This document shows, one piece after another, positions 17,519 to 26,587 of a stretch of DNA of 53,851 nucleotides. The notes under the pieces were generated by a model. It had not been told where the DNA came from, searched no databases, and was given only the letters and a program-made list of their open reading frames with translations. Positions within the stretch are counted from its first letter, which is position 1. Every line of letters begins with the position of its first letter. This DNA comes from a bacterium (GTDB lineage: Bacteria; Patescibacteriota; Minisyncoccia; Phycocordibacterales; Phycocordibacteraceae). Location: contig JAJZRL010000006.1 of NCBI GenBank assembly GCA_021802705.1, forward strand, positions 1 to 53,851, written 5' to 3'. Position numbers and translations under genes: made by a program.

Positions 17519-18979
17519 TCAAAGAGTCGCTCGAGTCAACACCGGCCCGTTCGGCCCGTCATCCACACGATATCCACTGCGCTCTATGGCGGCTCTTATG
17601 CGGTCGGCTTCCTTAAAATCCTTGGAAACGCGTGCTTTTTCGCGCTTTTCGAGCATGTCTTGTATGTCGTCCGGCACGTCCTCCCGAGACAGCGTGTGCA
17701 AAGACGGAGGAGAGAGGAGCGAAAGGCCGAGGTGTCCCTCCGCATCTTCGAGGAGACCCCATTTTTCCTCCGGAGCGTATTCTTCGCTTCTAAGCGAGCT
17801 CCAAAGGATGCTGAGCGCTTGCGGCGTCGCTATATCGTTGCGCATCGCCGCAAGAAAGCTTTTCCGCGCTTCCGAAGGCGCGCTGTGGCGCTCGGATTCC
17901 TTGGCGATCTCGCGGGAAAGGTTCCAGAGCCGTTCGAGCGCTCCGGCAGCACCGTCAAGCGCGTCAAAAGAGAAAGAGAGCGGCGTGCGATGATGCGCCT
18001 GGAGGAAGAAATAACGGAGGGAGAGGGGATGATAGCCCTTCGCGACCAGATCGGAAAGATAGATGACGTTACCGGTCGATTTCGATATCTTTTCGCCGCC
18101 CATGTTCAGGAACGCGTTGTGCATCCAGTAATGGACGAACGGTCGTCCGAAAGCCGCCTCCGATTGGGCGATCTCATTGTTGTGGTGCGTCGGCGCGAGA
18201 TCCTCGCCTCCGGTATGGATGTCGATTTCAACGCCGAGCAGCGTATGCGCCATCGCCGAACATTCGATGTTCCACCCCGGGCACCCTCGCCCCCAGGGAG
18301 AGTCCCACTCCTGCAGGCGGTGTACGCCGCGCGGCGTCTTTTTCCAGAGGACAAAGTCGGCGGGATTGTGTTTCTCCGGATCCGTTTCGATGCGCGCACC
18401 GGCTTTCAGCTCCGCATCTTTCAGGCCGCCGAGCTTGCCGTAAGCGGGGAAGCGGTTCGTATCGAAATACAGGCCGCTGCGCGTGCGGTAAGCGAACCCT
18501 TTCTCTTCAAGCCTGCGGGCAAGCGAGATCTGCTCCTCGATGTACTGGGTGGCGCGCGGGAAAAAGATGTCTTCCGTGTCGACATTGAGTTCCGCAAGGT
18601 CGTCGAGGAACATTTTCGTATAGCGTTCGGCAATGGTGGAGGCCGAAAGACCCTCCCGTTTCGCGCTCTCTTCGACCTTGTCTTCTCCTATGTCTCCGTT
18701 GCCGACGAGGTGACCGACATCGGTTATGTTGATGACGCGGCGTACGCGATAACCGGCATGCGTGAATACTCGCGAGAGCGTATCCGAAAAAAGTATCGAT
18801 CGCAGGTTGCCTATGTGCTGGCGACTATAGACGGTCGGTCCGCAGGTATAAAGCAGCACCATGCCGGGCTTCAATGGCACGAACACCTCTTTCGTCCCGG
18901 AAAGGGAGTTCGTGAGGAATATACGCGGTCTCTGGCCGCTTCCCGTCGACTTTCCGAACACGCGGGCCAACCATCCCAT
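17519..18979 (-). CDS. cysS: Cysteinyl-tRNA synthetase
   Basis: LYTCGPTVYSRQHIGNLRS; GCPGWNIECSAMA; HTGGEDLAPTHHNNEIAQSEA; GGEKISKSTGN. Confidence 0.95.
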   Translation of the reverse strand: MGWLARVFGKSTGSGQRPRIFLTNSLSGTKEVFVPLKPGMVLLYTCGPTVYSRQHIGNLRSILFSDTLSRVFTHAGYRVRRVINITDVGHLVGNGDIGEDKVEESAKREGLSASTIAERYTKMFLDDLAELNVDTEDIFFPRATQYIEEQISLARRLEEKGFAYRTRSGLYFDTNRFPAYGKLGGLKDAELKAGARIETDPEKHNPADFVLWKKTPRGVHRLQEWDSPWGRGCPGWNIECSAMAHTLLGVEIDIHTGGEDLAPTHHNNEIAQSEAAFGRPFVHYWMHNAFLNMGGEKISKSTGNVIYLSDLVAKGYHPLSLRYFFLQAHHRTPLSFSFDALDGAAGALERLWNLSREIAKESERHSAPSEARKSFLAAMRNDIATPQALSILWSSLRSEEYAPEEKWGLLEDAEGHLGLSLLSPPSLHTLSREDVPDDIQDMLEKREKARVSKDFKEADRIRAAIERSGYRVDDGPNGPVLTRATL

Positions 18980-18982
18980 ACG

Positions 18983-19903
18983 CTAAAAAATCCAACGCTT
19001 TCGTGCGAAAAAGAGCGTCATGACGCCGGCGATGCCGAGCATGAGCGCCATGATGATCCAGAACGCATTTTGGTTTTGTTCGAGCGGCGTACCGAGCGCA
19101 TGCATGCCGAAAACAAGAGCGATAAGCTCGAGAGGCAGCACGCTGAACGTTATGACCGTCAGCGTTTTCATGATTTCGTTCTGACGAGCGGCAAGGAGCG
19201 TGCTATTGGTTTCGCGCAGATCGGTTGCGACGGCGCGGTACGTGTGCACGAGATGCGCGACCTGCGTGCGTTCGGCCGCGACACGTACTGCGCGTTCGGA
19301 GAACGTGGTGTCGAAGAAGTTCCGCTGGACGAGCGACTGCAAGAACCGGTTAAGCGGTTCATTCTGGTTCGCAAGCGCAGCCTCAAGATGCAGGAATTCA
19401 CGACTGATATCCGAGATGGTCCGTACGGTAGCGCGCTCGCGGCCGCTGAACATGTCCTGTTCGACGCGGGAAAGATGGCTCGCGATACTGCTCGTGTGGT
19501 TGCGGACAGCCGTATAAAGATGGGCGAAGAGTATTTCGATCAAGACATCGGTCGTGAGCGGCGCTCTGCCGGTGATAAGCTTCTGGGCTTCAAGGATCTT
19601 TTTCAGGTGGTGTAGGGGAGCGATGACCTCGTATCGCACCGTTATGATAAACCCGCTCGCGACGACGAAATCGATCTCCTGGCTTTTCGTCTCGCCGTCG
19701 TTCGTGCCTTGCGCCGGAAAATGCAAGACGAGGAATGCGGTTTGAGAATCTCCCGAAACGAGCGGCGCCGGGGTAGGGGAAAGCAGCTCCATTTCGATCC
19801 GTTCACTGATTGAAAACTCACGCGAAACCTGTTTAATCTCGTCTTCTGTCGGTTGCTCGAGGTCTATCCAGACCCCGTCTTTATATTCGTGCCGGAATAT
19901 CAT
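18983..19903 (-). CDS. corA: CorA-like divalent cation transporter, GMH in place of GMN
   Basis: CorA-family architecture ending in two TM segments; ELIALVFGMHALGTPLEQNQNAFWIIMALMLGIAG. Confidence 0.85.
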   Translation of the reverse strand: MIFRHEYKDGVWIDLEQPTEDEIKQVSREFSISERIEMELLSPTPAPLVSGDSQTAFLVLHFPAQGTNDGETKSQEIDFVVASGFIITVRYEVIAPLHHLKKILEAQKLITGRAPLTTDVLIEILFAHLYTAVRNHTSSIASHLSRVEQDMFSGRERATVRTISDISREFLHLEAALANQNEPLNRFLQSLVQRNFFDTTFSERAVRVAAERTQVAHLVHTYRAVATDLRETNSTLLAARQNEIMKTLTVITFSVLPLELIALVFGMHALGTPLEQNQNAFWIIMALMLGIAGVMTLFFARKRWIF

Positions 19904-19960
19904 GGGTATAGGATACCACGCGTACCGTTACCGTTTTCCTCGTGTGCTACACTTTTCAGG

Positions 19961-21223
19961 ATGGAGCCTTCCGGAGAAGCATATGGCCGCAGCGCTCATA
20001 CCCGCATAAAGCGCGGTTTTTCGTTCGCGCTTATAGCGCTTCTCGCCTTCAGTGCGGGCATCGTCGTGGGCGGCAAGAATTCTGCGGCCGAGATGGTGAG
20101 CAGTCTTCCTCTCGTCGGAGACGGTCTCGACGCGACGCCGAATCAGAGCGTCGACCTTTCTGATTTCTGGAAAGCATGGAATGCGCTCGAAGCGAACTAC
20201 GTCATCACCCATGCGTCCTCGACGCTCCCGTCGGCAAAAGACCGTATCTTCGGCGCGATACAGGGTCTCGTCGCTTCGTACGGCGACCCGTATACGGTCT
20301 TCTTCCCGCCCAAAGAAGCCGCTGCGTTTTCCGATAACATATCGGGAAGTTTCGCGGGTATCGGCGTAGAGATCGGCGTAAAGAACAAGGTCTTGACCGT
20401 CATCGCCCCGCTTAAGGGAACGCCGGCGGCAACAGCAGGCCTCAAGGCCGGCGACATCATTACCGCCATCGACGGGGTCTCGACCGATGGCGTTTCGATC
20501 GATGAGGCGGTAAGCAAAATCCGCGGCCCGGCCGGTACGGCGGTCGACCTCACCATCATTCGCGGAGGATCCTCATTTGACGTCAAGATCGTCCGGGAGA
20601 CGATACAGGTACCCGAGACGAGCGACGGTCTCGATGCCGCAAGCGGCGTCTATCACATCGCGCTCTACGAGTTCACCGCGAATTCCGCCAGCTTGTTCGA
20701 CCAGGCTCTCGCTCGCTTCAGAGCTTCCGGCTCCAAGAAGCTCATTATCGACCTGCGCGGCAACCCGGGCGGCTACCTTGATTCAGCGGTCGACATCGCA
20801 AGCCACTTCCTTCCGAAAGGCGCGACGGTCGTGACGGAAGACTTTGACGGGAAGGAGCCGAACCAGGTGCATACGAGCCTCGGATACGGAGACATTCCTT
20901 CGGGTACGAAAGTCGCCGTGCTTATCGACGGAGGTTCGGCATCGGCTTCCGAGATCCTCGCCGGAGCGCTCCAGGACAATCATGCCGCGACTATCATAGG
21001 GACGCGCTCTTTCGGCAAAGGATCGGTACAGACGCTCATTCCTCTTGATGGAGGGGCTCTCAAGGTTACGGTTGCGCGTTGGATAACTCCCGCGGGGCAT
21101 TGGATCATGGGGAACGGGATAACCCCCGATATCGTCGTTCCGATTACCGAGGCGGACATAAAGGCGGGCAAAGATCCCCAGATGGCGCGTGCGATAACCT
21201 TTTTGACTACCGGCGCGCGATAG
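19961..21223 (+). CDS. S41 carboxyl-terminal processing peptidase (Ctp)
   Basis: YGDPYTVFFPPKEA; PDZ GIGVEIGVKNKVLTVIAPLKGTPAATAGLKAGDII; catalytic GGSASASEILAGALQDN and GTRSFGKGSVQT. Confidence 0.93.
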   Translation: MEPSGEAYGRSAHTRIKRGFSFALIALLAFSAGIVVGGKNSAAEMVSSLPLVGDGLDATPNQSVDLSDFWKAWNALEANYVITHASSTLPSAKDRIFGAIQGLVASYGDPYTVFFPPKEAAAFSDNISGSFAGIGVEIGVKNKVLTVIAPLKGTPAATAGLKAGDIITAIDGVSTDGVSIDEAVSKIRGPAGTAVDLTIIRGGSSFDVKIVRETIQVPETSDGLDAASGVYHIALYEFTANSASLFDQALARFRASGSKKLIIDLRGNPGGYLDSAVDIASHFLPKGATVVTEDFDGKEPNQVHTSLGYGDIPSGTKVAVLIDGGSASASEILAGALQDNHAATIIGTRSFGKGSVQTLIPLDGGALKVTVARWITPAGHWIMGNGITPDIVVPITEADIKAGKDPQMARAITFLTTGAR

Positions 21224-21238
21224 GGTAGGCTGGTGTGC

Positions 21239-21685
21239 ATGAAAGTCATCCTGACGAAAGATACGAAGAAGATCGGGCGCGCGCACGAGGTGGTCGACGT
21301 CGAAGGCGGCTATGCGCTCAATTACCTTGTTCCGAAAAAGCTGGCCATTTTCGCGACACCCTCTGCGGTGAAGCAGGCCGAGACGCGTCGAAAGCAATCA
21401 GAAGCCCGTCGCGAACTCGATACGAAGCTCTTTGAGCAGAACATCGCTCACCTCGCCGAAGCGCGTATCGTCATCAAAGCGAAAGCGAATGAAAAAGGCC
21501 ACCTGTATGACGCGGTCGGGGAGCCTGAGATTATCGATGCGGTAAAAGAGCAGGCGCGCATCGACCTTCCGAAAGGCTCCGTAAAGCTCGAGAAGCCGAT
21601 AAAAGAATTGGGAACGTTCACGGTACCTCTCGCCGCAGGCGAGGCGTTCGGCGCCTTTTCCATCATCCTCGAAGCAGAGACGTAG
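21239..21685 (+). CDS. rplI: 50S ribosomal protein L9
   Basis: MKVILTKDTKKIGRAHEVVDVEGGYALNYLVPKKLA; C-terminal domain LYDAVGEPEIIDAV. Confidence 0.94.
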   Translation: MKVILTKDTKKIGRAHEVVDVEGGYALNYLVPKKLAIFATPSAVKQAETRRKQSEARRELDTKLFEQNIAHLAEARIVIKAKANEKGHLYDAVGEPEIIDAVKEQARIDLPKGSVKLEKPIKELGTFTVPLAAGEAFGAFSIILEAET

Positions 21686-21702
21686 CTTTCCTCTCATCTC
21701 CC

Positions 21703-22242
21703 ATGAGAGAGATCATTGTCGACAGTGCCATGAGTTTCAGCGAAGCTCTCGCTGAAAAGGAGATTCCGGACAATATTCGAAAGACCCTCTCGCTTGTCGA
21801 GATTCCGCACTATTCCTTCGACGGGAAGCTTCATCAGGGTCAGCTTGTCGTGCACGCAGATGTCGCTCAGGAAATCAGGCGTATTTTTGACAGGTTAGCG
21901 GAAAAACGATTCCCGATCGCGCGCGTCATCCCCATCGTCGCATACGGATGGGATGACGATCGCTCAATGGTCGCGAACAACACCTCGGCGTTCAATTATC
22001 GCCCCATCCGCGGGACCGATCGTCTTTCGTGCCACTCGTTCGGGCTTGCTATAGATATAAATCCGGCGCTCAACCCCTGCATTCAATATGACGGCGAAGT
22101 CGTCCCGCCCGGCGCCCGGTATGATCCGGGACAGCCGGGGACGGTAACTGCCGATATCGCGCCTCTTTTTAAATCATGCGGTTGGGAATGGGGCGGAGAT
22201 TGGCACAATAAGGATTGGCAACATTTCCAAAAAACGGTTTGA
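21703..22242 (+). CDS. M15-family peptidase (D-Ala-D-Ala carboxypeptidase / L-Ala-D-Glu endopeptidase-like), no signal peptide apparent
   Basis: SCHSFGLAIDINPALNP (SxHxxGxAxD) and WGGDWHNKDWQHFQ. Confidence 0.82.
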   Translation: MREIIVDSAMSFSEALAEKEIPDNIRKTLSLVEIPHYSFDGKLHQGQLVVHADVAQEIRRIFDRLAEKRFPIARVIPIVAYGWDDDRSMVANNTSAFNYRPIRGTDRLSCHSFGLAIDINPALNPCIQYDGEVVPPGARYDPGQPGTVTADIAPLFKSCGWEWGGDWHNKDWQHFQKTV

Positions 22243-22318
22243 GCGGAATAGATTTCTACCGCTTATCTAAATAGAAAGATTAAAGAGGGAAGGGGAGACG
22301 GCTTTTCGCTTCAAGCGA

Positions 22319-22591
22319 TCAGACGACCTCAGCGAATTTCTTTTTCAGGATGCGTCCGTCAAAAGAGCGCTTGCGTTTCGTGCGGAAGGCGACGGTACCG
22401 GAAGCGATGGCAAAAAGAGTGTGGTCACGGCCGACCTTTACGTTTTGGCCCGCCTCGATCTTCGTGCCGCGCTGGCGGACGATCACCATTCCCGGGCGAG
22501 CGGATGCTCCGTCAGCGAGCTTCACGCCGAGATACTTCGGGTTCGAATCAGTAAGGTTTTTTGCCGATCCTCCGGCTTTCGTTGATGCCAT
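22319..22591 (-). CDS. rpmA: 50S ribosomal protein L27
   Basis: [69 protein letters not shown]. Confidence 0.95.
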   Translation of the reverse strand: MASTKAGGSAKNLTDSNPKYLGVKLADGASARPGMVIVRQRGTKIEAGQNVKVGRDHTLFAIASGTVAFRTKRKRSFDGRILKKKFAEVV

Positions 22592-22610
22592 AGTGGTATA
22601 GTTGTGTGCA

Positions 22611-22961
22611 GTGACTATAGCAGAAACGCGCGAGAAATGCAAAGACCTTGCCGCCCGTATTCCGCGGGACGTCCTGCTCATCATCATTCTCGTCCTCGCT
22701 TCCGTACTCAGTTTCGGGCTCGGCTATCTTGCCGGCCTTGACGCTTCGGAACAGCAGCCCGTACCGATTTCGATCAGCCAGCCTCCTTTCGCAGCTACCT
22801 CGACCATGGAAGGGAAGGTCGTCGCCTCGAAGAATGGCACGAAGTACTATTCATCGTGGTGCGCAGGAGCGGATCGTATCGCGCAGGCGAACAAAGTCTG
22901 GTTTGATTCCGCCGCGCAAGCCCGCGCGGCGGGATATGTTCCGGCCGCGCATTGCGACTGA
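22611..22961 (+). CDS. Membrane-anchored small protein with Ada-type metal-binding-like C-terminal domain
   Basis: TM segment ([22 protein letters not shown]) then [52 protein letters not shown] start 22611 (ORF opens at 22602). Confidence 0.65.
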   Translation: MTIAETREKCKDLAARIPRDVLLIIILVLASVLSFGLGYLAGLDASEQQPVPISISQPPFAATSTMEGKVVASKNGTKYYSSWCAGADRIAQANKVWFDSAAQARAAGYVPAAHCD

Positions 22962-22991
22962 TTTCGATCTGCTACAATAGACAGACAGCAA

Positions 22992-23741
22992 ATGCACACC
23001 CACACTCCTGCTTCCGGTGCGGTGAACGATCATAAGGCCGCCGAGCGGCTTGCGAAAGTCGTACACGAAGGCCAGCGAACGATACCTGAAGAGCATACGC
23101 CCCTCGTGTGCAAGCCGAACAAGGTGGAATCATGGCGCATCTTCAAGATCATGTCCGAGTTTGTCGAAGGGTTTGATGTTATCCGTCAGTACGGTCTTGC
23201 CGCATCGTTCTTCGGCAGTGCCCGCGCCTCTTTTGAAGACAGGGTATACCGGGATGCCACCCTGCTTGCAGGACGGCTTGCAAAGAGAGGCTTCGCGATC
23301 ATTACCGGCGGAAGTTCAGGCGTCATGCAGGCGGCGAATAAGGGCGCCTTCGAGGCGGGCGGGGATTCGGTCGGGCTCAATATCAACTTACCGGAAGCTC
23401 AGAGTTACAATCCGTACCTGACAAACAGGTTCGGTTTCGATCATTTCTTCGTACGGAAGGTGATGCTTACCTATGCATCCGAGGTGTACGTCTATTTCCC
23501 GGGCGGTTTTGGAACCCTTGATGAATTCTTCGAGATAGTAACGCTCGTGCAGACGAAAAAGATACACAAGGTGCCTATCATCCTTTTTGGAAAACAGTAT
23601 TGGGGCCCGCTCGCGGCTTTCATCGAGAAAACGCTCTACGAGGAACACAAGGCTATCAATAAAGACGACATGGATCTTTACGTGATCGTCGATTCGGTCG
23701 ACGAAGCCTATGACTATATCGTCGCGAATATCTCCTGCTGA
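22992..23741 (+). CDS. LOG-family Rossmann-fold protein (putative cytokinin riboside phosphohydrolase-like)
   Basis: FFGSARASFEDRVYRDA; IITGGSSGVMQAANKGAFEAGG; YFPGGFGTLDEFFEIVTLVQTKK. Confidence 0.88.
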   Translation: MHTHTPASGAVNDHKAAERLAKVVHEGQRTIPEEHTPLVCKPNKVESWRIFKIMSEFVEGFDVIRQYGLAASFFGSARASFEDRVYRDATLLAGRLAKRGFAIITGGSSGVMQAANKGAFEAGGDSVGLNINLPEAQSYNPYLTNRFGFDHFFVRKVMLTYASEVYVYFPGGFGTLDEFFEIVTLVQTKKIHKVPIILFGKQYWGPLAAFIEKTLYEEHKAINKDDMDLYVIVDSVDEAYDYIVANISC

Positions 23742-23839
23742 TTTTTAAACAAAATAAATTCCAGTACCAGAATGAGGGTTAGCAGGGCGGGGAAGCGTAT
23801 TTTTATCACGCCCGCTCCTGTCGCCAAACAGCATTCTAA

Positions 23840-23867
23840 ATGTCGCACAATATATCTTTTGCGACAT
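23840..23867. repeat. Inverted repeat in convergent intergenic region (LOG gene / M23 gene)
   Basis: ATGTCGCA - 12 nt - TGCGACAT. Confidence 0.55.
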
Positions 23868-23888
23868 AGACAAGCTCCCCCTCGGCTT

Positions 23889-25259
23889 TCATGAATTAAT
23901 TAGATATGAGAGCGGGTTAAGGTACGCCGAGAGTGTCGCTACCGGCATAGTGGCATCGGCACAGCCGATTGTCGCGCCGCGGAACTGGCGAAGGGTCATT
24001 ATTTTCGTGCCTTCGGTTGCGTACACGCCGAAATGAAGATGCGGTCCGGTAGCATAGCCGGTCATGCCCGAGAGTCCGATTATCTGTCCCGTTTGGACCG
24101 ACTGTCCCTTCGATACGTCGATTTCAGAAAGATGGGCATACATGGTATTGATCCCATCGCTGTGTTCGAGCATCACCCACTTCCCGAAGGAATAACACTG
24201 CCGGCCTCTTGAGTCGTGCACGAGGTCGGTATCGCCGGTTGCAAGCACGATACCGGAAAGCGCCGCTTCGACCGGCGTGCCGATAGGCGCTGCGATGTCG
24301 ATGCCGTCATGGCCGTGTCCGCTGTAGATCTGCGGATTCGCCGTTGCAAACGGCGTATTGCCGAAATATTGAGTGATGCAAGAGAGATTGCCGAATATAT
24401 TTTTGCGTCGGGCGCAGTTTTGCATGAAAGCATCACTGAAGGGCCAGGAGAGCACGCCGGAGCCCGCTTTCGGCAGAAGGCCCGGATGTACGATAAGGTT
24501 CAATTGGCTCTGGAGGCTGACGAGCTCATCCTCGAAGGATTTTTCAGACGCTTTCTTTTCGGCGATGAGCCGCTGATAGCCCGATTCCTGATTTCTCGTC
24601 TGGGCGAGAAGCTGCTGTTCGGCAACCTTGCTCGCATCGACCGAGCGCTTCTGGAGCGTGAGCTCGCTTTGGAGCGAAACAAGCTGGGTCTTCTTCGCGG
24701 AGACCTGGTCCCGGTTTGTCGCAAGAACGGTCCGTGCGGCCTGGAGGTCGCTGATATTGCTCGCAAGCGCTGCGTTAAATTGCATCGCCTCGTCGGTCCT
24801 CTGCCATGCCTCGCTTAAGGAATTCGAAGAGAACACCTGGGCGATGAAGGGCGTCTGTTCGTTTTCGGCGATGTCCTGGAGCGCCTTCCCTATCGCGATC
24901 TGGTCCGCAGCGACAGCCGACTCCTTGTCGCCGATGGAGAGCGTGAGCTCTTGTATCGCAAGATTCGCGGAGGCAATCTTGTTCTGAGTCACCTTGATCT
25001 GGGCACCGAGCTGCTTTTGCGAGAGCGAAAGCGAATCGATCGTCGACTGGAGCGTGTTCTTCTTGACGCCGAGCGCATTAAGCTGTTTTTGGTACGCGGC
25101 GATCTCAGCATCAAGAGCGTTGATCTGCTGCGTATGCGCGTCTATTTGGGATTGGATATTCGCCGCAGTGTCAGCGCGCCCGGTGCGCGGCATGCCAAGG
25201 ACGAGTCCTGATGAAATTGCGCAAAATAGAAGGAAAAAAAGAAGCCTTGCCGCTCTCAT
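23889..25259 (-). CDS. EnvC-like murein hydrolase activator / M23 peptidase with long coiled coil
   Basis: Signal peptide, coiled coil, GHGHDGIDIAAPIGTPVEAALSGIVLATGD, MYAHLSEIDVSKGQSVQTGQIIGLSGMTGYATGPHLHFGVY. Confidence 0.92.
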   Translation of the reverse strand: MRAARLLFFLLFCAISSGLVLGMPRTGRADTAANIQSQIDAHTQQINALDAEIAAYQKQLNALGVKKNTLQSTIDSLSLSQKQLGAQIKVTQNKIASANLAIQELTLSIGDKESAVAADQIAIGKALQDIAENEQTPFIAQVFSSNSLSEAWQRTDEAMQFNAALASNISDLQAARTVLATNRDQVSAKKTQLVSLQSELTLQKRSVDASKVAEQQLLAQTRNQESGYQRLIAEKKASEKSFEDELVSLQSQLNLIVHPGLLPKAGSGVLSWPFSDAFMQNCARRKNIFGNLSCITQYFGNTPFATANPQIYSGHGHDGIDIAAPIGTPVEAALSGIVLATGDTDLVHDSRGRQCYSFGKWVMLEHSDGINTMYAHLSEIDVSKGQSVQTGQIIGLSGMTGYATGPHLHFGVYATEGTKIMTLRQFRGATIGCADATMPVATLSAYLNPLSYLINS

Positions 25260-26587
25260 TTTTCAAGTATACCAACCGCTTTTTGTATACGCGAAAGGGC
25301 TTCATCCTTGCCGAGGATCGCTGTGATCGTAAAGGGGTCCGGTGAGCGTTCTTGTCCTGAGAGGGCGTAGCGCAGCGGCCAGAGCACGGCGCCCCGGCCA
25401 CCTTTCCCTTCCGTCTCCTTAGCATCGGCGAACGGCATGACCGTCTCCTTCACGCCTTCGACGGAAACGCCATCCGGAAGGGTTCTTATGAGCTCAGCAA
25501 GCTTTTCGAGGGTTGGTCTTGTCATCCCGGAGCGATCGGGAGGTTCTTTGATGGTGAGGCGGTCCCGTTCGAGTACCGGTTCGGAAAAGAAGAAAGCGAG
25601 CTCAAGCGCAAGCACCGATCGCGCTTCCGCGAATGTACGCGCCCGTTCCTTAAGAAGCGGCACGATCGCATAGAGTGTCCTTTGATTGTTTGCTGAAAGG
25701 TTGCCGCGCATGATGAAATCTTCGGCCGAAAGGGTCCGCATCCAGTGCTGGTTTACCGAAAAGAGCTTCGTTTCGTCGAAGATGGCCGCGCCTTTCTGTA
25801 TGCGTGCGAGATCGAACGTTTCGATGAGCGCGTCCCGCGAGAAATATTCCCGGTCATCGCCCGGATTCCAGCCGAGAAAAGCGAGATAGTTGAGCATCGC
25901 CTCGGGTAAGACGCCCTGGTCTCGGTATTCGGTGAGCGCTTTCGCCCCCTTTCGTTTCGAAAGCTTCGTACGATCCGTATCGAGGATGAGCGGCACGTGG
26001 GCATAGACGGGCGTGGTGAAGCCGAGCGCCCGTTGGATGAGTATCTGCCGCGGCGTGTTGGCGATATGATCCTCGCCTCGGATCACATGCGTAACGCCTT
26101 CGTCCGCGTCGTCGACGACGACGGCGAGATGGAATACCGGCTCCTCGAAAGAACGGGCGATAACGAAGTCGCCGAGATCGGTCACGTCCATCGTTATGTC
26201 GCCGCGGATGACATCGGGAAAAGAGATATTCCCGCCCGGATTCCTGAAACGGATGACCTCTTCCCTCTCACCCGGGTTTTTCGGCGTTTCTTTTGAGATA
26301 TAGGCCGAACCCGCGGAAACGAGCTTCTCGAGGAGTTCGCGGTGGCGCCCGGCGTTTTCGCTCTGACGGTATTGCCGATCGATGGGGAGATCAAGCCACG
26401 CGAGCGATTCGAAGATATTCGCTTCGTACTCCGGCCTCGAACGTTCCCTGTCGGTATCCTCTATGCGCACGATGAACGTGCCGTCCTCGTGTTTTGCGAA
26501 AAGATAGGCGAAAACGGCCGTGCGGTAATTTCCGGCGTGGAGAAGACCGGTCGGTGACGGTGCGAAGCGCGTGACAATGCCGCTCAT
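25256..26587 (-). CDS. gltX: Glutamyl-tRNA synthetase
   Basis: TRFAPSPTGLLHAGNYRTAVFAYLFAKHEDGTFIVRIEDTDRERS; HVPLILDTDRTKLSKRKGAKAL. Confidence 0.95.
   Translation of the reverse strand: MSGIVTRFAPSPTGLLHAGNYRTAVFAYLFAKHEDGTFIVRIEDTDRERSRPEYEANIFESLAWLDLPIDRQYRQSENAGRHRELLEKLVSAGSAYISKETPKNPGEREEVIRFRNPGGNISFPDVIRGDITMDVTDLGDFVIARSFEEPVFHLAVVVDDADEGVTHVIRGEDHIANTPRQILIQRALGFTTPVYAHVPLILDTDRTKLSKRKGAKALTEYRDQGVLPEAMLNYLAFLGWNPGDDREYFSRDALIETFDLARIQKGAAIFDETKLFSVNQHWMRTLSAEDFIMRGNLSANNQRTLYAIVPLLKERARTFAEARSVLALELAFFFSEPVLERDRLTIKEPPDRSGMTRPTLEKLAELIRTLPDGVSVEGVKETVMPFADAKETEGKGGRGAVLWPLRYALSGQERSPDPFTITAILGKDEALSRIQKAVGILEK

Noticed and set aside
17453-19615. 720-aa plus-strand ORF antisense to cysS and corA
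   Set aside because: Shadow ORF caused by codon bias and moderately high GC; no recognisable domain, while the opposite strand encodes clear CysRS and CorA.
23780-23870. Rho-independent terminators between the LOG gene and M23 gene
   Set aside because: Inverted repeats are present but without U-tracts in either direction, so only an inverted repeat is reported.
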